Positions 15,720 to 26,791 of a stretch of 64,000 bases of DNA are shown here, piece by piece (positions within the stretch are counted from its first letter, which is position 1; every line of letters begins with the position of its first letter). The stretch is taken from positions 1 through 64,000 of the forward strand of contig JAUWYP010000003.1 of NCBI GenBank assembly GCA_030615765.1, written 5' to 3'. The notes under the pieces are model-generated. The model had not been told where the DNA came from. It worked only from the letters and a program-made list of their open reading frames with translations, and did not search any database. Source of the DNA: Dehalococcoidia bacterium. GTDB taxonomy: Bacteria > Chloroflexota > Dehalococcoidia > SM23-28-2. The position numbers and the translations under genes are program-made.

Positions 15720-16688
15720 CTAGCCGGCCTTGACGCCCAGGTAGGCCTGGGCCATCTGGGCCAGCACCTCGTCCGCCTCCGCGATGAAAGCGCGCACCAC
15801 GTCCTCCGCCTTGTCGAGCCCGTGGATAAGGCCCGAGATCTGGCCGGCGGGCATGAAACCGATCTCGGTGTCGCCGCGGCCGATGGCCGCGTCAATCTTG
15901 TAACCGTCCACCATTAGCTGGAAGGGGAAGGGCTTTATCTCATCCTCTCGTCCCAGCCAGTCATCGGCGTACTTGTTGCGGATGACCCGGCAGGGCTTGC
16001 CGGTGAAGGCCTTGCTGATCACCGTGCCCTCCTCGTTGCCCTCGACGATCTTGTTCTTGTAGTTGAGATGGCCAAAAGCCTCATGGGTGGCCACAAAGCG
16101 GGTGCCTACCCAGATGCCACAGGCCCCCAGAGCGAGGGCGGCCACCAGGCCGCGGCCATCGGCGATGCCGCCCGCTGCCACTACTGGCAGCGGCTTGATG
16201 GCGTCCACCACCTGCGGCACAAGCGCCAGGGTAGCTACCCGGCCGGTGTGGCCGCCGCCCTCGTGCCCCTGGGCGACGATAATGTCGGCGCCACCCTCGG
16301 CGCAGCGGCGGCCGTTGCGAACGTTGCCTACGACCGCTATCACCTTCATGCCGCGGCGGTGCATCTCGGCCGCGTAGGGCGCGGGATTGCCCAGGCCCGA
16401 GGCGAACACGGGCACGCCCTCCGCGTACACCGCCTCTATCTGCTCGGCCAGGCCGGGCATCCCCTCCGCCAACAGGAGGTCCACGGCGAAGGGCTTATCG
16501 GTCATACCCTTCACCTTGCGGATCTCTTCGCGCAGTCCATCGGCCGTGAGCATGGCCCCGCCTATCACGCCCAGACCGCCGGCGTTGGACACCGCCGCCG
16601 TCAGGTCGGCCATGGCCACGCCCCCCATGCCGGCCTGAATGATGGGATATTCAATGCCCAGGATCTCTGTTAGGGCTGTTCGGAACAT
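15720..16688 (-). CDS. Nitronate monooxygenase / FabK-like FMN protein
   Basis: This 322-residue FMN TIM-barrel protein of the NMO/2-nitropropane dioxygenase family shows EYPIIQAGMGGVAMADLTAAV at the start, AQGHEGGGHTG near residues 139-149 and PVVAAGGIADGRGL for phosphate binding. The same fold includes the enoyl-ACP reductase FabK, so the reaction is uncertain. It lies 24 bases upstream of the enoyl-CoA hydratase-type gene, which might favour a role in acyl chemistry. Confidence 0.85.
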   Translation of the reverse strand: MFRTALTEILGIEYPIIQAGMGGVAMADLTAAVSNAGGLGVIGGAMLTADGLREEIRKVKGMTDKPFAVDLLLAEGMPGLAEQIEAVYAEGVPVFASGLGNPAPYAAEMHRRGMKVIAVVGNVRNGRRCAEGGADIIVAQGHEGGGHTGRVATLALVPQVVDAIKPLPVVAAGGIADGRGLVAALALGACGIWVGTRFVATHEAFGHLNYKNKIVEGNEEGTVISKAFTGKPCRVIRNKYADDWLGREDEIKPFPFQLMVDGYKIDAAIGRGDTEIGFMPAGQISGLIHGLDKAEDVVRAFIAEADEVLAQMAQAYLGVKAG

Positions 16689-16690
16689 CG

Positions 16691-17602
16691 TTACCTCCTT
16701 GTGCTCGCTTCTCTCTGCGGTGCTATTGCCATTAGTCTTCCTTCCTCCACCTGTATCTCTACCTTTTCGCCCGGGGCCAGAGGGAGGAACTCTCCATCGA
16801 GGTAGAAGGGCAGGGCCTCAGGACTAGCCAGGGTTACTCTCTGGACGCGATAGCGATGGGCCTTAGCCAGGTTGTCCCCTTTGCCGCGAATGATCTGAAG
16901 CACGTACCAGGGCCGCTGCCACCTGGGCACATCGCCCAGGATCAGCAGGTGCAGGAAACCGTCGTCGGGCCTGGCGCCGGGCATCAGCCAGAACCCGCCC
17001 TCCGTCTGGCAATTGCTGACGCTGGCCTGGAGACTCTTGCCCCGGTAGATTAGCTCCTCGCCGGCTATCTCCACCTCGACTGGCTGGAAGCGTAGCAGCG
17101 CCCGGCCCAGGGCTGGGATGTACGTAACGGGCGAGCCGGCAGCCTTGTCGGCCTCGCCCTGGGCCAGTCTGGCGACGACGGCGCTCAGGCCCGCGCCGGC
17201 GGTGGTGGCGAAGTAGCGCCGCTCGTCGCCGCGTATCAGTAGCCCGAGGTCCACCCGGCGAATGTGCCCCGCTCTGGCGATGGCCAGGGCCCGCTTCAGG
17301 TCGGTAGGGATACCCAGGCTGGCAGCGAAGTCGTTGCCCGTGCCCACCGGCAGCACGCCCAGCGCGGTCTGGAAGCCTGAAGCGGCGATTCCGTTTATCA
17401 CCTCGCCGACAGTGCCATCGCCGCTCACCACGGTGATCGCGGCCTGGCCTGCCGCTGCCGCCTCCCTCGCCAGTCGCTCGCAGTCGCCGGGTCCCGCGCT
17501 GATCGCCAGTATGTCCCCCGGTGCGAGCACAGACTTGACTCGCTCAAGGGCCTTTCTGCCTCTGCCTCTGCCGGCCGCCGGGTTAACAAGGAAATACATC
17601 AC
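16691..17602 (-). CDS. Diacylglycerol/lipid kinase family protein (YegS/DgkB-like)
   Basis: This 303-residue soluble lipid kinase has NPAAGRGRG at the N-terminus, the ATP/catalytic motif SGDGTVGEVING (about 60-71) and GTGNDFAASLG, all diagnostic for the DAGK catalytic domain. The C-terminal part ends with the usual DGE segment (YLDGEFLPL). It would phosphorylate diacylglycerol or another membrane lipid. It ends 2 bases before the NMO-like gene and starts 13 bases after the aminotransferase stop. Confidence 0.9.
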   Translation of the reverse strand: MMYFLVNPAAGRGRGRKALERVKSVLAPGDILAISAGPGDCERLAREAAAAGQAAITVVSGDGTVGEVINGIAASGFQTALGVLPVGTGNDFAASLGIPTDLKRALAIARAGHIRRVDLGLLIRGDERRYFATTAGAGLSAVVARLAQGEADKAAGSPVTYIPALGRALLRFQPVEVEIAGEELIYRGKSLQASVSNCQTEGGFWLMPGARPDDGFLHLLILGDVPRWQRPWYVLQIIRGKGDNLAKAHRYRVQRVTLASPEALPFYLDGEFLPLAPGEKVEIQVEEGRLMAIAPQREASTRR

Positions 17603-17615
17603 ACGTTGGCGCTGT

Positions 17616-18869
17616 CTAGGCGAGCCCGAGGCTTTGGGTCACCTCGCCCAGCGAGATGTCCAGGGCGTCTAAGACCTCGTCCACCTCCTCTGCCTTGATG
17701 ATCAGAGGCGGCATGATCTGGAGGGTGGAGGGCCGCAGATTGGCGTAGACAGAGATCACCCCGTGCTGGCCCATGGCCCGCGCCATCAGGGGCCCGCACA
17801 TGTCGTTGGCCATGTCCAGGCCCATCATCAGCCCTCGCTGGCGCACCTCGGACACGATCCCGGGGTGCTTCTTCTTGAGGGCGGCCAGGCCCTCGGCGAA
17901 GCGCTGCCCCATCTGCTGCACGTGGGCCAGGAAGCCCGGCTCGCTGATCTGATCCAGCATCGCCAGGCAGGTCACACAGCCCAGGTCGGCGCCGCCGCAG
18001 GTGGAGATATGGATGAAGGGATCGGCGTCGAAGAAGGCCTGGAGCTTGGGCCGATAGCAGGTGGCCGAGACGGGGTAGATGGCCGCGCTCATCCCCTTGC
18101 CCAGGAACATGATGTCGGGAACCACTTCGTACTCATCGATAGCCCACAAGTGGCCGGTGCGGCCCAGTCCCGCCTGCACCTCGTCGATGATCAGCAGGAC
18201 GTCCGTCTCGTCGCACAATTGGCGCACCCGCGGGAAGTAGTCTGGCGGCGGGATGAGCATTCCGCCCGTGGCCGGGATGGTCTCTATGATGACGGCGGCA
18301 GTGTCGTTATCGATGGCCTCCGCCAGGGCCTCGATGTTGCCGAAGGGAACGCGTTTGAAGCCGGGGGCCAGCGGGCCGAACTTGTTGGACACGCCGTCGG
18401 TGGCGGCCAGCGCCAGGCCGGTGTGGCCGTGATAAGCACCCACAACACAGATGATGCCAGCCTTGCCGCTGTAGCCGCGGGCCAGCTTGATAGCGACATC
18501 CGCTGCCTCGCCACCGCCCACACCGAAGACGGTGTAGGTGATATCGCCGGGGGTCAGTTCGGCCAGGCGTTTGGCCAGGGCCGCCCGATACTGACTGATC
18601 AGGAGGTGATCGCCGACGTCCAGGTGGTCAAGGGCCTGGCGCAGGGCGGCTATGATGCGGGGCGGCCGATGACCAAGGTTGAATACGCCACCCGCCGAGC
18701 GACAGTCGATCCAGGAGCGCTTGCCCTCCAGGTCCCACACCCGCACGCCCTCGCGGCGGCCGGGGACAACGTCGAACCCTATCTGCCGGTAGGCCGCCAC
18801 CTTGGAAGGCGACACGTAGCTGGCGAAGTCGTTGATCACAGATTCACTAGTGGGGCGACTATCGGCCAT
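17616..18869 (-). CDS. Class III PLP aminotransferase (acetylornithine/4-aminobutyrate type)
   Basis: This 417-residue fold-type I aminotransferase has GGGEAADVAIKLARGYSG, the cofactor Asp motif LIIDEVQAGLGRTG and the Schiff-base Lys in MFLGKGMSAA (about 258). Such enzymes move the terminal amino group of an omega-amino acid or acetylornithine to an oxoacid. The first ATG with a good ribosome site (AAAGGGGGTG) is 18869; a GTG two codons earlier is possible. No arginine-pathway genes are nearby, so the substrate stays open. Confidence 0.87.
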   Translation of the reverse strand: MADSRPTSESVINDFASYVSPSKVAAYRQIGFDVVPGRREGVRVWDLEGKRSWIDCRSAGGVFNLGHRPPRIIAALRQALDHLDVGDHLLISQYRAALAKRLAELTPGDITYTVFGVGGGEAADVAIKLARGYSGKAGIICVVGAYHGHTGLALAATDGVSNKFGPLAPGFKRVPFGNIEALAEAIDNDTAAVIIETIPATGGMLIPPPDYFPRVRQLCDETDVLLIIDEVQAGLGRTGHLWAIDEYEVVPDIMFLGKGMSAAIYPVSATCYRPKLQAFFDADPFIHISTCGGADLGCVTCLAMLDQISEPGFLAHVQQMGQRFAEGLAALKKKHPGIVSEVRQRGLMMGLDMANDMCGPLMARAMGQHGVISVYANLRPSTLQIMPPLIIKAEEVDEVLDALDISLGEVTQSLGLA

Positions 18870-18981
18870 CAACACCCCCTTTCCCGCCTGGCGGCTGGCA
18901 GGTGCTACATAACGCGAACGTCACGAGTATACACCGAAAGCCAGATACGCGGCCACCCTCCATATGGACGCCGGCTAGCGG

Positions 18982-20514
<1,533 letters not shown>

Positions 20515-20571
20515 GATTGGTTCCCCTTTCCCTCACCGAAGCCGTGCCAGGCAGACGGCGGAAGGGGGCCA

Positions 20572-21582
20572 TCACCTTCCGCGTGTGGGGGCGGGAATCT
20601 CACCCAGCGCCATGCGGACGAGCTCGATGATATGATAGTTGGCGAGGCCCCGCGCCTGCACATCCTGGGCCATCGTCCGCTGGCACATGGGGCACAGATA
20701 GCACATCCCTTCCGCTCTTGCCTCCTGGGCATCGTCCAGGTTGCGGGCGCGAAGGGCGGGCGCCGCCTCCGGCTTCAGGACGGTCAGCGCTCCGGAGCAG
20801 CACAGCGCGTTCTCCCGATCGTACTGCCGCTTGACCCGCTCCACGCCGATCCGCTCCAGGATGGCATCCACTGCCTCCTCTTTGGCCGGAGATAGCCGCG
20901 AGGCGCAGGGCCGCTGATACGCGACCCGAAGGTGGAACGGCGTGATGTCTTCGTCGTGGGCGTCAATGTAATCGCGGAGGTATTCGAGAATGTGGACGGG
21001 CCGGAAAGGCACCGTGATGTCCATCTGGGGCACTCTGTCGACCAGCATGCCGTAGCAGTCGTCGTGGATGAGGATGACCTCCTCGGCGCCGGCGGCGGCC
21101 AGGTTATCCACGAACTTCTGGGCATGGCGCTCGGTAACCGAGGGCGCGCCCAGGTGGTCAAACTGGATGTAGCAGAAGAAGTGCCGTCCCTTCACCACCG
21201 GAAGCCCCTCGAATAGCCGCCCCTCGAACAGGTCGGGATCGCTGCGGCTGAAGACGCAGGCAGACAGGACCTGCCCTTTGGCCTCCGGCACCCTGACCTC
21301 CGTGGTGACGGCGAAGGTGGCCTCCTGGCTGGCGACCAGCTCCGGCGGCACCTTCAGGGAGCCGAACTGCTCCTGGCGCTCCATGATGAGGTCGAGCGGC
21401 CGGGCACCCGTCGGGCAGTACTCGTTGCAGGCGAAGCAGGTGATACAGGCCGACAGGATGGGTGCCTCCCGCCCGGCTATCAGTTCTTCGATCTCGAAGG
21501 CGGCGCGCTCCTTATCGTAGTCCACATAGAGGCAGCGTACGAAGCAGTCGCCGCATCGGTCGCAGCGCGTTTCATCAAACAT
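20572..21582 (-). CDS. HdrD/GlpC-like Fe-S oxidoreductase
   Basis: This 336-residue protein has two N-terminal [4Fe-4S] motifs, CDRCGDCFVRC at 7-17 and CITCFACNEYCPTG. After these come Cys groups resembling the CCG domains of heterodisulfide reductase (CCSGALTVLKPEA and CYLCPMCQRTM), though the canonical CxnCCG spacing is altered. It is likely a membrane-peripheral or soluble electron carrier that moves electrons between ferredoxin or quinone and a flavoprotein. It is first in the leftward run and lies 57 bases before the CrtI-like gene. Confidence 0.83.
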   Translation of the reverse strand: MFDETRCDRCGDCFVRCLYVDYDKERAAFEIEELIAGREAPILSACITCFACNEYCPTGARPLDLIMERQEQFGSLKVPPELVASQEATFAVTTEVRVPEAKGQVLSACVFSRSDPDLFEGRLFEGLPVVKGRHFFCYIQFDHLGAPSVTERHAQKFVDNLAAAGAEEVILIHDDCYGMLVDRVPQMDITVPFRPVHILEYLRDYIDAHDEDITPFHLRVAYQRPCASRLSPAKEEAVDAILERIGVERVKRQYDRENALCCSGALTVLKPEAAPALRARNLDDAQEARAEGMCYLCPMCQRTMAQDVQARGLANYHIIELVRMALGEIPAPTRGR

Positions 21583-21747
21583 CTGTGACCCTCCCTTGGA
21601 AGCATTCAGGGCCGCACGGCAATGATGCGCCCCTATACTATCCTGCCGACGCGAAGTCCGTCCAGAGTGGGGAGACGATCCGCCTGAAGGGCTCGATGCC
21701 TCGGTCCTTTGCCAGGGAAATGCATCACGAAGGCGGCCCGCTGGTTA

Positions 21748-21777
21748 TATAATGGCCGTACGTAGGCAGAAGGAGGT
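21748..21777 (+). promoter_or_regulatory. Perfect -10 box and strong ribosome site of the ThDP enzyme gene
   Basis: TATAAT (21748-21753) lies 33 bases before the ATG at 21786. The ribosome site AGAAGGAGG (21768-21776) is at 9-base spacing. No good -35 hexamer is seen at 16-18 bases. Confidence 0.55.
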
Positions 21778-21785
21778 TTGGCTCG

Positions 21786-23459
21786 ATGGCGAAGATGAGC
21801 GGCAAGCAGGCCTTGATGGAGCAGCTAGTGGCCGAGGGCGTGAAGTACGTCTTCGGCAACCCCGGCACCAGCGAGCAGCCCTTCATGGACATCGTTCAGG
21901 ACTACCCTCAGATTCAGTACGTCCTCGCCCTTCAGGAAGCGACTGCCCTGGGTATGGCCGACGCCTATGCCTGGGCCTCCGGGCGGCCCGCCTTCGTCGA
22001 GCTGCACATCGCCCCCGGTTTGGGCAACGCCATGGGCATGCTCTACAACTCCTACTGCGCAGGCACACCGCTGGTGGTCTACGCTGGCCAGCACGAAGCC
22101 AGGGGAGTGATTCAGGAGATCCTCCTGGCCGCCGATCTGGTTAGCATAGCGCGGCCGGTTACCAAGTGGAGCGTGGAGGTACAGAATGCCGCCGACATCC
22201 CCATCATCCTCCGGCGCGCCTTCAAGGTGGCCGCTGAACCGCCCCGCGGGCCGGTGTTCATCTCTATCCCCCTGAATGTGATGGATCAAACCGCTGAGAT
22301 GGCCATCGCCGCAGCAACCTATTCTCGCTGGCGGGTGCGCCCCGACCCGCAGGCAGTAGCAGAAGCAGCAGACCTTCTGGCCGCCGCCCAGTCGCCGGTA
22401 ATGGTCTGCGGCGACGGCCTGGCCCTGTCCGGCGCCTTGGAGGAGGCCGTTCAGCTAGCCGAACTTATCGGCGCTCAGGTGTACAGCTCCTTCTCCGCCG
22501 AACTGGCCTTCCCCACTGATCATCCCCTCTATCAGGGACTGGTGAACATCATCCGCGAGGCTGGCCTGCGCTCGCAGCTGGCAGCGGCCGACGTGTTGTT
22601 CATCATAGGGGCACCCGCCTTCCGCGTTGTCTATTCCATGCCCGAACCACCCTTCCCCGCCCAGACCAAGATCGTCCAGATAGACGCCAACCCTTGGGAG
22701 CTGGCCAAGAACTGGCCCGCAACTCTGGCCATCGTTGCCGACCCTCAGATGGGCCTTCGCGATCTGCTTCAGGTGTTGCCCTCAAGGCTCTCTGAGGCGG
22801 CTCACCAGGCGGCCGCGGCGCGCCTTCGGGCCGCCCGCCAGCAAAAGGAACAGGCTCGCGAGTCCTTCGAGGAGGCCGCTCGCTCCACGCGAGACGCCGT
22901 GCCTATAGCGGTATCGCGCCTCATGAAGGAGCTGGCTGATTGCCTGGAGCCGGGCACGGTCGTCTACGACGAGGCGATCACCACCTCCGTCCACCTGTCC
23001 CACTATCTAAAGTTCAACCAGCCCGGGACGTACTTCAACTGTCCCGGCGGTGGCCTGGGCGCCGGCCTACCCGGTGCCCTGGGCGTAAAGCTGGCTCGGC
23101 CCGATAGCCCCGTGCTGGCCGTGGTCGGCGATGGAGCTGCCCTGTACACCATCCAGGCCCTGTGGACCGCCGCCCACTATCACATTCCCGTGACCTATGT
23201 CATCTGCAACAATCAGAGCTATCGCATCCTCAAGCTCAACATGCTCGAGTATCTTGGGGAAGCCATGGCCGGGCGCAAGTTCATTGGCATGGACCTGGTG
23301 GATCCCGTCCTCGACTTCGGCCAGATCGCCCGGGCCTTTGGCATCCGTGGCCAGCGGGTGGAGAGGCCGGAGGAACTCGGCCCTGCCCTGCGCTCGGCTC
23401 TGCGTTCGGGGGAACCCTCCCTGGTGGATGTGGTCATCGAGGGCGGCCTGAGGCGGTAG
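21786..23459 (+). CDS. ThDP-dependent decarboxylase, benzoylformate-decarboxylase-like
   Basis: This 557-residue three-domain ThDP enzyme carries the activating Glu in LALQEATALGMADAYA (about residue 56) and a cofactor motif running from GDGAALYTIQALW to NNQ. The segment LHIAPGLGNAMGMLYNSY matches the position where benzoylformate decarboxylase has its catalytic His (LHIAxGxGNAMG), which acetolactate synthases lack. It therefore probably decarboxylates an aromatic or branched 2-oxoacid. It has its own promoter and is divergent from the HdrD-like gene. Confidence 0.85.
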   Translation: MAKMSGKQALMEQLVAEGVKYVFGNPGTSEQPFMDIVQDYPQIQYVLALQEATALGMADAYAWASGRPAFVELHIAPGLGNAMGMLYNSYCAGTPLVVYAGQHEARGVIQEILLAADLVSIARPVTKWSVEVQNAADIPIILRRAFKVAAEPPRGPVFISIPLNVMDQTAEMAIAAATYSRWRVRPDPQAVAEAADLLAAAQSPVMVCGDGLALSGALEEAVQLAELIGAQVYSSFSAELAFPTDHPLYQGLVNIIREAGLRSQLAAADVLFIIGAPAFRVVYSMPEPPFPAQTKIVQIDANPWELAKNWPATLAIVADPQMGLRDLLQVLPSRLSEAAHQAAAARLRAARQQKEQARESFEEAARSTRDAVPIAVSRLMKELADCLEPGTVVYDEAITTSVHLSHYLKFNQPGTYFNCPGGGLGAGLPGALGVKLARPDSPVLAVVGDGAALYTIQALWTAAHYHIPVTYVICNNQSYRILKLNMLEYLGEAMAGRKFIGMDLVDPVLDFGQIARAFGIRGQRVERPEELGPALRSALRSGEPSLVDVVIEGGLRR

Positions 23460-23543
23460 ACGCTGAGCCCACAGGCCGCGAGCGGGTGACGGTGCCCTCA
23501 TTTGCCCGCCGCTTTTGCCAAGCCTTATCAGGCAGCTCACTGG

Positions 23544-23572
23544 TTGCTCCTAGCTACTGCATCGGCTAGACT
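23544..23572 (+). promoter_or_regulatory. Candidate promoter for the isocitrate dehydrogenase gene
   Basis: TTGCTC (23544-23549) and TAGACT (23567-23572) are separated by 17 bases and lie 70 bases before the start at 23642. Both hexamers are only partial matches. Confidence 0.35.
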
Positions 23573-23641
23573 AGCCCTGGCGGTTGGAGCCTGTACCTCA
23601 CCGCTTGGCTTTGGCCACTACTGCGTTAGGGAGGGCGACAT

Positions 23642-24853
23642 ATGGATACACAGGTGCTCGAAAGGGCAAAGGAGCACTTCGCAGGGCTGATCGAAGCGCA
23701 GCTTGAGCGGATAGAGCGGATGAAGAAGGATGAGGGGTGGGTTGACTACGAGAAAGTCAAGCCCATCATCATCGGCGTATGCTGGGGAGACGGCATTGGC
23801 CCCTACATCTGCCAGCAAACACAGAGGATTCTCGAGTTCCTGCTCAAGCCAGAACTGGAAAGCGGGAAGGTGGTCTTTAAGACCATTGAGGGACTGACCA
23901 TCGAGAATCGGGCCAAGCACAACAAGGCCATTCCCGACGATGTGCTGGAGGAGCTCAAGCAGTGCCACGTGATCCTCAAGGCGCCCACCACAACGCCGCG
24001 CAAGGGAGACCCCTGGCCCAACATCGAGAGCGCCAACGTGGCCATGCGGAAGGAGCTGGATCTGTTTGCCAACGTCAGGCCGGTGAAGGTTCCGGAGCAG
24101 GGCATCGACTGGATGTTCTTCCGCGAAAACACTGAGGGCGCTTACGCGCTGGGAAGCAACGGCATCAACGTCACGGACGACCTGGCCATCGACTTCACGG
24201 TGACCACTGCCCAGGGCGCCGAGCGGATCATCCGCTTGGCCTTCGACTACGCCAAGAGGACCGGCATCAATAAGGTGACCGTCGTCACCAAGGCCAACGT
24301 CGTCAAGACCACAGACGGCAGGTTCCTTGATATGGCTCGAGAAGTTGCCAAGGACTACCCCGAGGTGGAGTGGGACGACTGGTACATCGACATCATGACT
24401 GCCAAGCTGGTGGACCCCAAGAGGCGAACGCAGTTCCGGGTCATGGCGCTGCCAAACCTCTACGGCGACATCCTGACCGACGAGGCGGCGGAGTTCCAGG
24501 GCGGGGTAGGAACTGCCGGCAGCGCCAACATCGGCAAGCGCTATGGCATGTTCGAGGCCATCCACGGCAGCGCGCCCCGCATGGTCAAAGAGGGCCGCGC
24601 CGACTATGCCGACCCCAGCAGCCTTATCCGCGCGGCGGCTATGATGCTGAACCACATCGGCTTCGCCGACCGCGGCAAGAAGCTGGAGATGGCCCTCGAT
24701 ATCTGCGGTAACTTCGAGCAGAAGCTGGTAGTCACCGGCCGTTCCACCGGCGCCAAGGGATCGGAGCTCGCCGACTATCTCATGGAGACCATCCAGGACC
24801 CCGAGCTGGAGAAGCGCTGGCAAAGCTACCAACCCAAGACTAAGGCCGCGTAA
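23642..24853 (+). CDS. icd: Isocitrate dehydrogenase (isocitrate/isopropylmalate dehydrogenase family)
   Basis: This 403-residue beta-decarboxylating dehydrogenase shows GDGIGPYICQQTQRIL at the N-terminus, the substrate-binding FFRENTEGAYALGSN and metal-binding NLYGDILTDEAAEFQGG. The long N-terminal leader (about 40 residues before the first strand) and the VTKANVVKTTDG segment favour isocitrate over isopropylmalate. Its product 2-oxoglutarate would feed the KorAB-type enzyme at the left edge. Cofactor choice is not assigned. A 10-base inverted repeat follows the stop. Confidence 0.88.
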   Translation: MDTQVLERAKEHFAGLIEAQLERIERMKKDEGWVDYEKVKPIIIGVCWGDGIGPYICQQTQRILEFLLKPELESGKVVFKTIEGLTIENRAKHNKAIPDDVLEELKQCHVILKAPTTTPRKGDPWPNIESANVAMRKELDLFANVRPVKVPEQGIDWMFFRENTEGAYALGSNGINVTDDLAIDFTVTTAQGAERIIRLAFDYAKRTGINKVTVVTKANVVKTTDGRFLDMAREVAKDYPEVEWDDWYIDIMTAKLVDPKRRTQFRVMALPNLYGDILTDEAAEFQGGVGTAGSANIGKRYGMFEAIHGSAPRMVKEGRADYADPSSLIRAAAMMLNHIGFADRGKKLEMALDICGNFEQKLVVTGRSTGAKGSELADYLMETIQDPELEKRWQSYQPKTKAA

Positions 24854-24866
24854 GAGCGCCTACCTA

Positions 24867-24904
24867 CCGAAAAGCGAAAGAACTGTACGCCACCCGCTTT
24901 TCGG
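24867..24904. terminator. Inverted repeat between convergent genes
   Basis: CCGAAAAGCG (24867-24876) and CGCTTTTCGG (24895-24904) form a perfect 10-base stem with an 18-base loop. They lie between the icd stop and the stop of the convergent membrane-protein gene. A T-run exists only within the arm, so termination is plausible rather than certain. Confidence 0.5.
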
Positions 24905-24920
24905 ACGCGCGCTTGGGGCC

Positions 24921-25709
24921 TTAATCCTCGATGGGCGAAGAATCTGCCGTATCAAAGGCTTCTGGGTAGAGATTAAGGCCCCCCTCATAGACGATCCGGA
25001 AACAAATTCGTGTCGGCGTTCCCACGTTCGCAGCGCTCACCTCGACGGCCACCTCGTAGGCCCCTTTGGGTAGCGGCCAGGATCGGTAATCTAGGAATGC
25101 GAAGTTGAAGTGTGAGCGAAATGGATCATTGAGGAGTTGCCGAACGCGGGCGCGCATCTCCGGCGTGTCTTGAATCCTCCCGGCGTTGTACTCGTCAACG
25201 AAGTCCTCCGTGAACGCCACATCCACATGGTCGAAGGATTTCGCATCAATAGACCGCTTCACACCGGCTGAACCACCACCCCTAGAGGTCCACATCAAGT
25301 TCTGCCCGGGCTCTGGAAGCTCAACGTCGATCTGTTGAAGTGGTTTCACGTTCAAGAGCTTGCCTTGACAGTCTCTGAGCTGCTGGTGGGCGCCGTTCAT
25401 CACACGAAGCCTAACCCATTTACGCATCCCATCGGGGCTGAGACGCGCTTCATCCAGCTCAACCCTTAGCTTGGGGCGCACGCGGTCTTCGAGCACCTTC
25501 GCTTGCATCCTAGCTTCGTGATAGGTGAAGACCGCGCCCGCAGCTACGCCAATGCCCAAAGCTAGATAAAAGGCGTAGATCGGGATGTCTACGGGTATGC
25601 CTGCTCGTTCAAGGACATCGAGAGGAGCCAGCAGGAAAGCCGGCACCAAAAGCCAGAATCTACGTACGATACCCCACAGGAACAAGCAAGCTGAGACAAG
25701 CAAGTCCAC
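24921..25709 (-). CDS. Uncharacterised membrane-anchored protein
   Basis: This 262-residue protein has two N-terminal hydrophobic segments (about 5-30 and 40-62) and a soluble C-terminal domain of roughly 190 residues. That domain looks rich in beta strands (VRPKLRVELDEARL, YEVAVEVSAANVGTPTRICFRIVYEGG). I do not recognise a family. The codon pattern and base composition look less GC-rich than the neighbours, and it lies in a patch of orphan genes ending in an integrase relic, so horizontal gain is possible. Confidence 0.7.
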   Translation of the reverse strand: MDLLVSACLFLWGIVRRFWLLVPAFLLAPLDVLERAGIPVDIPIYAFYLALGIGVAAGAVFTYHEARMQAKVLEDRVRPKLRVELDEARLSPDGMRKWVRLRVMNGAHQQLRDCQGKLLNVKPLQQIDVELPEPGQNLMWTSRGGGSAGVKRSIDAKSFDHVDVAFTEDFVDEYNAGRIQDTPEMRARVRQLLNDPFRSHFNFAFLDYRSWPLPKGAYEVAVEVSAANVGTPTRICFRIVYEGGLNLYPEAFDTADSSPIED

Positions 25710-25931
25710 GATGCAATTCTACCACGCCCTGCGTCAAGCACGGGACACCCGAGCTTCTGATAGAGCCGAAGGCATGGCTCGTCAGCAACAGAAAAGGCGC
25801 GAAAAAGTCCGAAAAACGCTGACGCCATCCATGTAGGGCGCTGTAAGATACGCACGGCAGCTACTTTCCCCCACGGCTCTGAGCGAGACAGGCTGGCGGG
25901 GTTGTTCACAGGCAGATGGGGAGGCAGAACG

Positions 25932-26735
25932 ATGAAGCTGCGCGATAGGACAGCGATCGTGACGGGCGCTTCCACCGGCATCGGGTGGGAGACAGCGCGC
26001 CTGCTTGCCCGCGCCGGGGCCAACGTGGTATTGGCATCGCGGAACGCGGAGGCTCTCGACCAAGTGGCCCAGGAGCTTCAGCCCTACCGTGGACGCTCGC
26101 TGGCGGTTCCCACCGACGTCACCGATGGCCAGGCGGTGGAGGCAATGGTGAGCAGGGCGGCCGAGGAGTTCGGCAGCGTCGATATCCTGGTGAACAACGC
26201 CGGTCTCGGCCTGTACGCCTACCTCGCCGAGGGGAGCATGGAGAACGTGCGCCGTCTGTTCGAGGTGAACGTCTTCGGCGCTCTCAACTGCATTCGAGCG
26301 GTGACGCCATACATGAAGCAGCAGCGCAGGGGCCAGATCATCAACGTCTCTTCGGTAGCGGGGAAAATAGCGGCGCCTTACGAAGGGGCCTACGCCGCCA
26401 CCAAGTTCGCCCTCACCGCCATCTCCGACGCTGTGCGGCTGGAGCTTCTCGACCACGGCATCAAGGTCATCACCGTGTACCCCGGGCCGATCGAAACGCC
26501 GTTCCGCGCGAACGCCCTCAAGGAGATCGAGCCGCCGTCGGCCTCCCGGATTGTACGCCGCATACCGCCCGTGCGCGTGGCCGAGGCCATTGTCAAAGCA
26601 GCGCGGGACGAACGGCCGGAGGTGTACGTCACCTGGTTCGACCGAGTAGCCGTGACGCTTAAGGGCATCTCGCCCCGCTTCATCGACTGGGGGATGCGGC
26701 GCTTCTACATGCGCCGCCGCGGCGAGCGGGGGTAA
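25932..26735 (+). CDS. Short-chain dehydrogenase/reductase (SDR)
   Basis: This 267-residue classical SDR has TGASTGIG for cofactor binding (residues 13-20), NNAG, a Ser in INVSSVAGKIA and the catalytic YxxxK as YAATK. After VTVYPGPIETPF the C-terminal tail is basic (RRFYMRRRGERG), which may suit a membrane-lipid substrate. ATG 25932 has GGGAGG at 7 bases; an in-frame GTG ten codons upstream is less likely. The substrate cannot be told from sequence. Confidence 0.9.
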   Translation: MKLRDRTAIVTGASTGIGWETARLLARAGANVVLASRNAEALDQVAQELQPYRGRSLAVPTDVTDGQAVEAMVSRAAEEFGSVDILVNNAGLGLYAYLAEGSMENVRRLFEVNVFGALNCIRAVTPYMKQQRRGQIINVSSVAGKIAAPYEGAYAATKFALTAISDAVRLELLDHGIKVITVYPGPIETPFRANALKEIEPPSASRIVRRIPPVRVAEAIVKAARDERPEVYVTWFDRVAVTLKGISPRFIDWGMRRFYMRRRGERG

Positions 26736-26750
26736 GGGTAGAGCCGCCCC

Positions 26751-26779
26751 TTGACACGCGATAGCCCGCACGAGATGAT
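26751..26779 (+). promoter_or_regulatory. Promoter for the following small membrane protein
   Basis: A perfect TTGACA (26751-26756) is followed after 17 bases by GATGAT (26774-26779). The start codon at 26792 is only 12 bases past the -10 box and has no clear ribosome site, so the transcript may be nearly leaderless. Confidence 0.5.
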
Positions 26780-26791
26780 TCTTACAAGAAA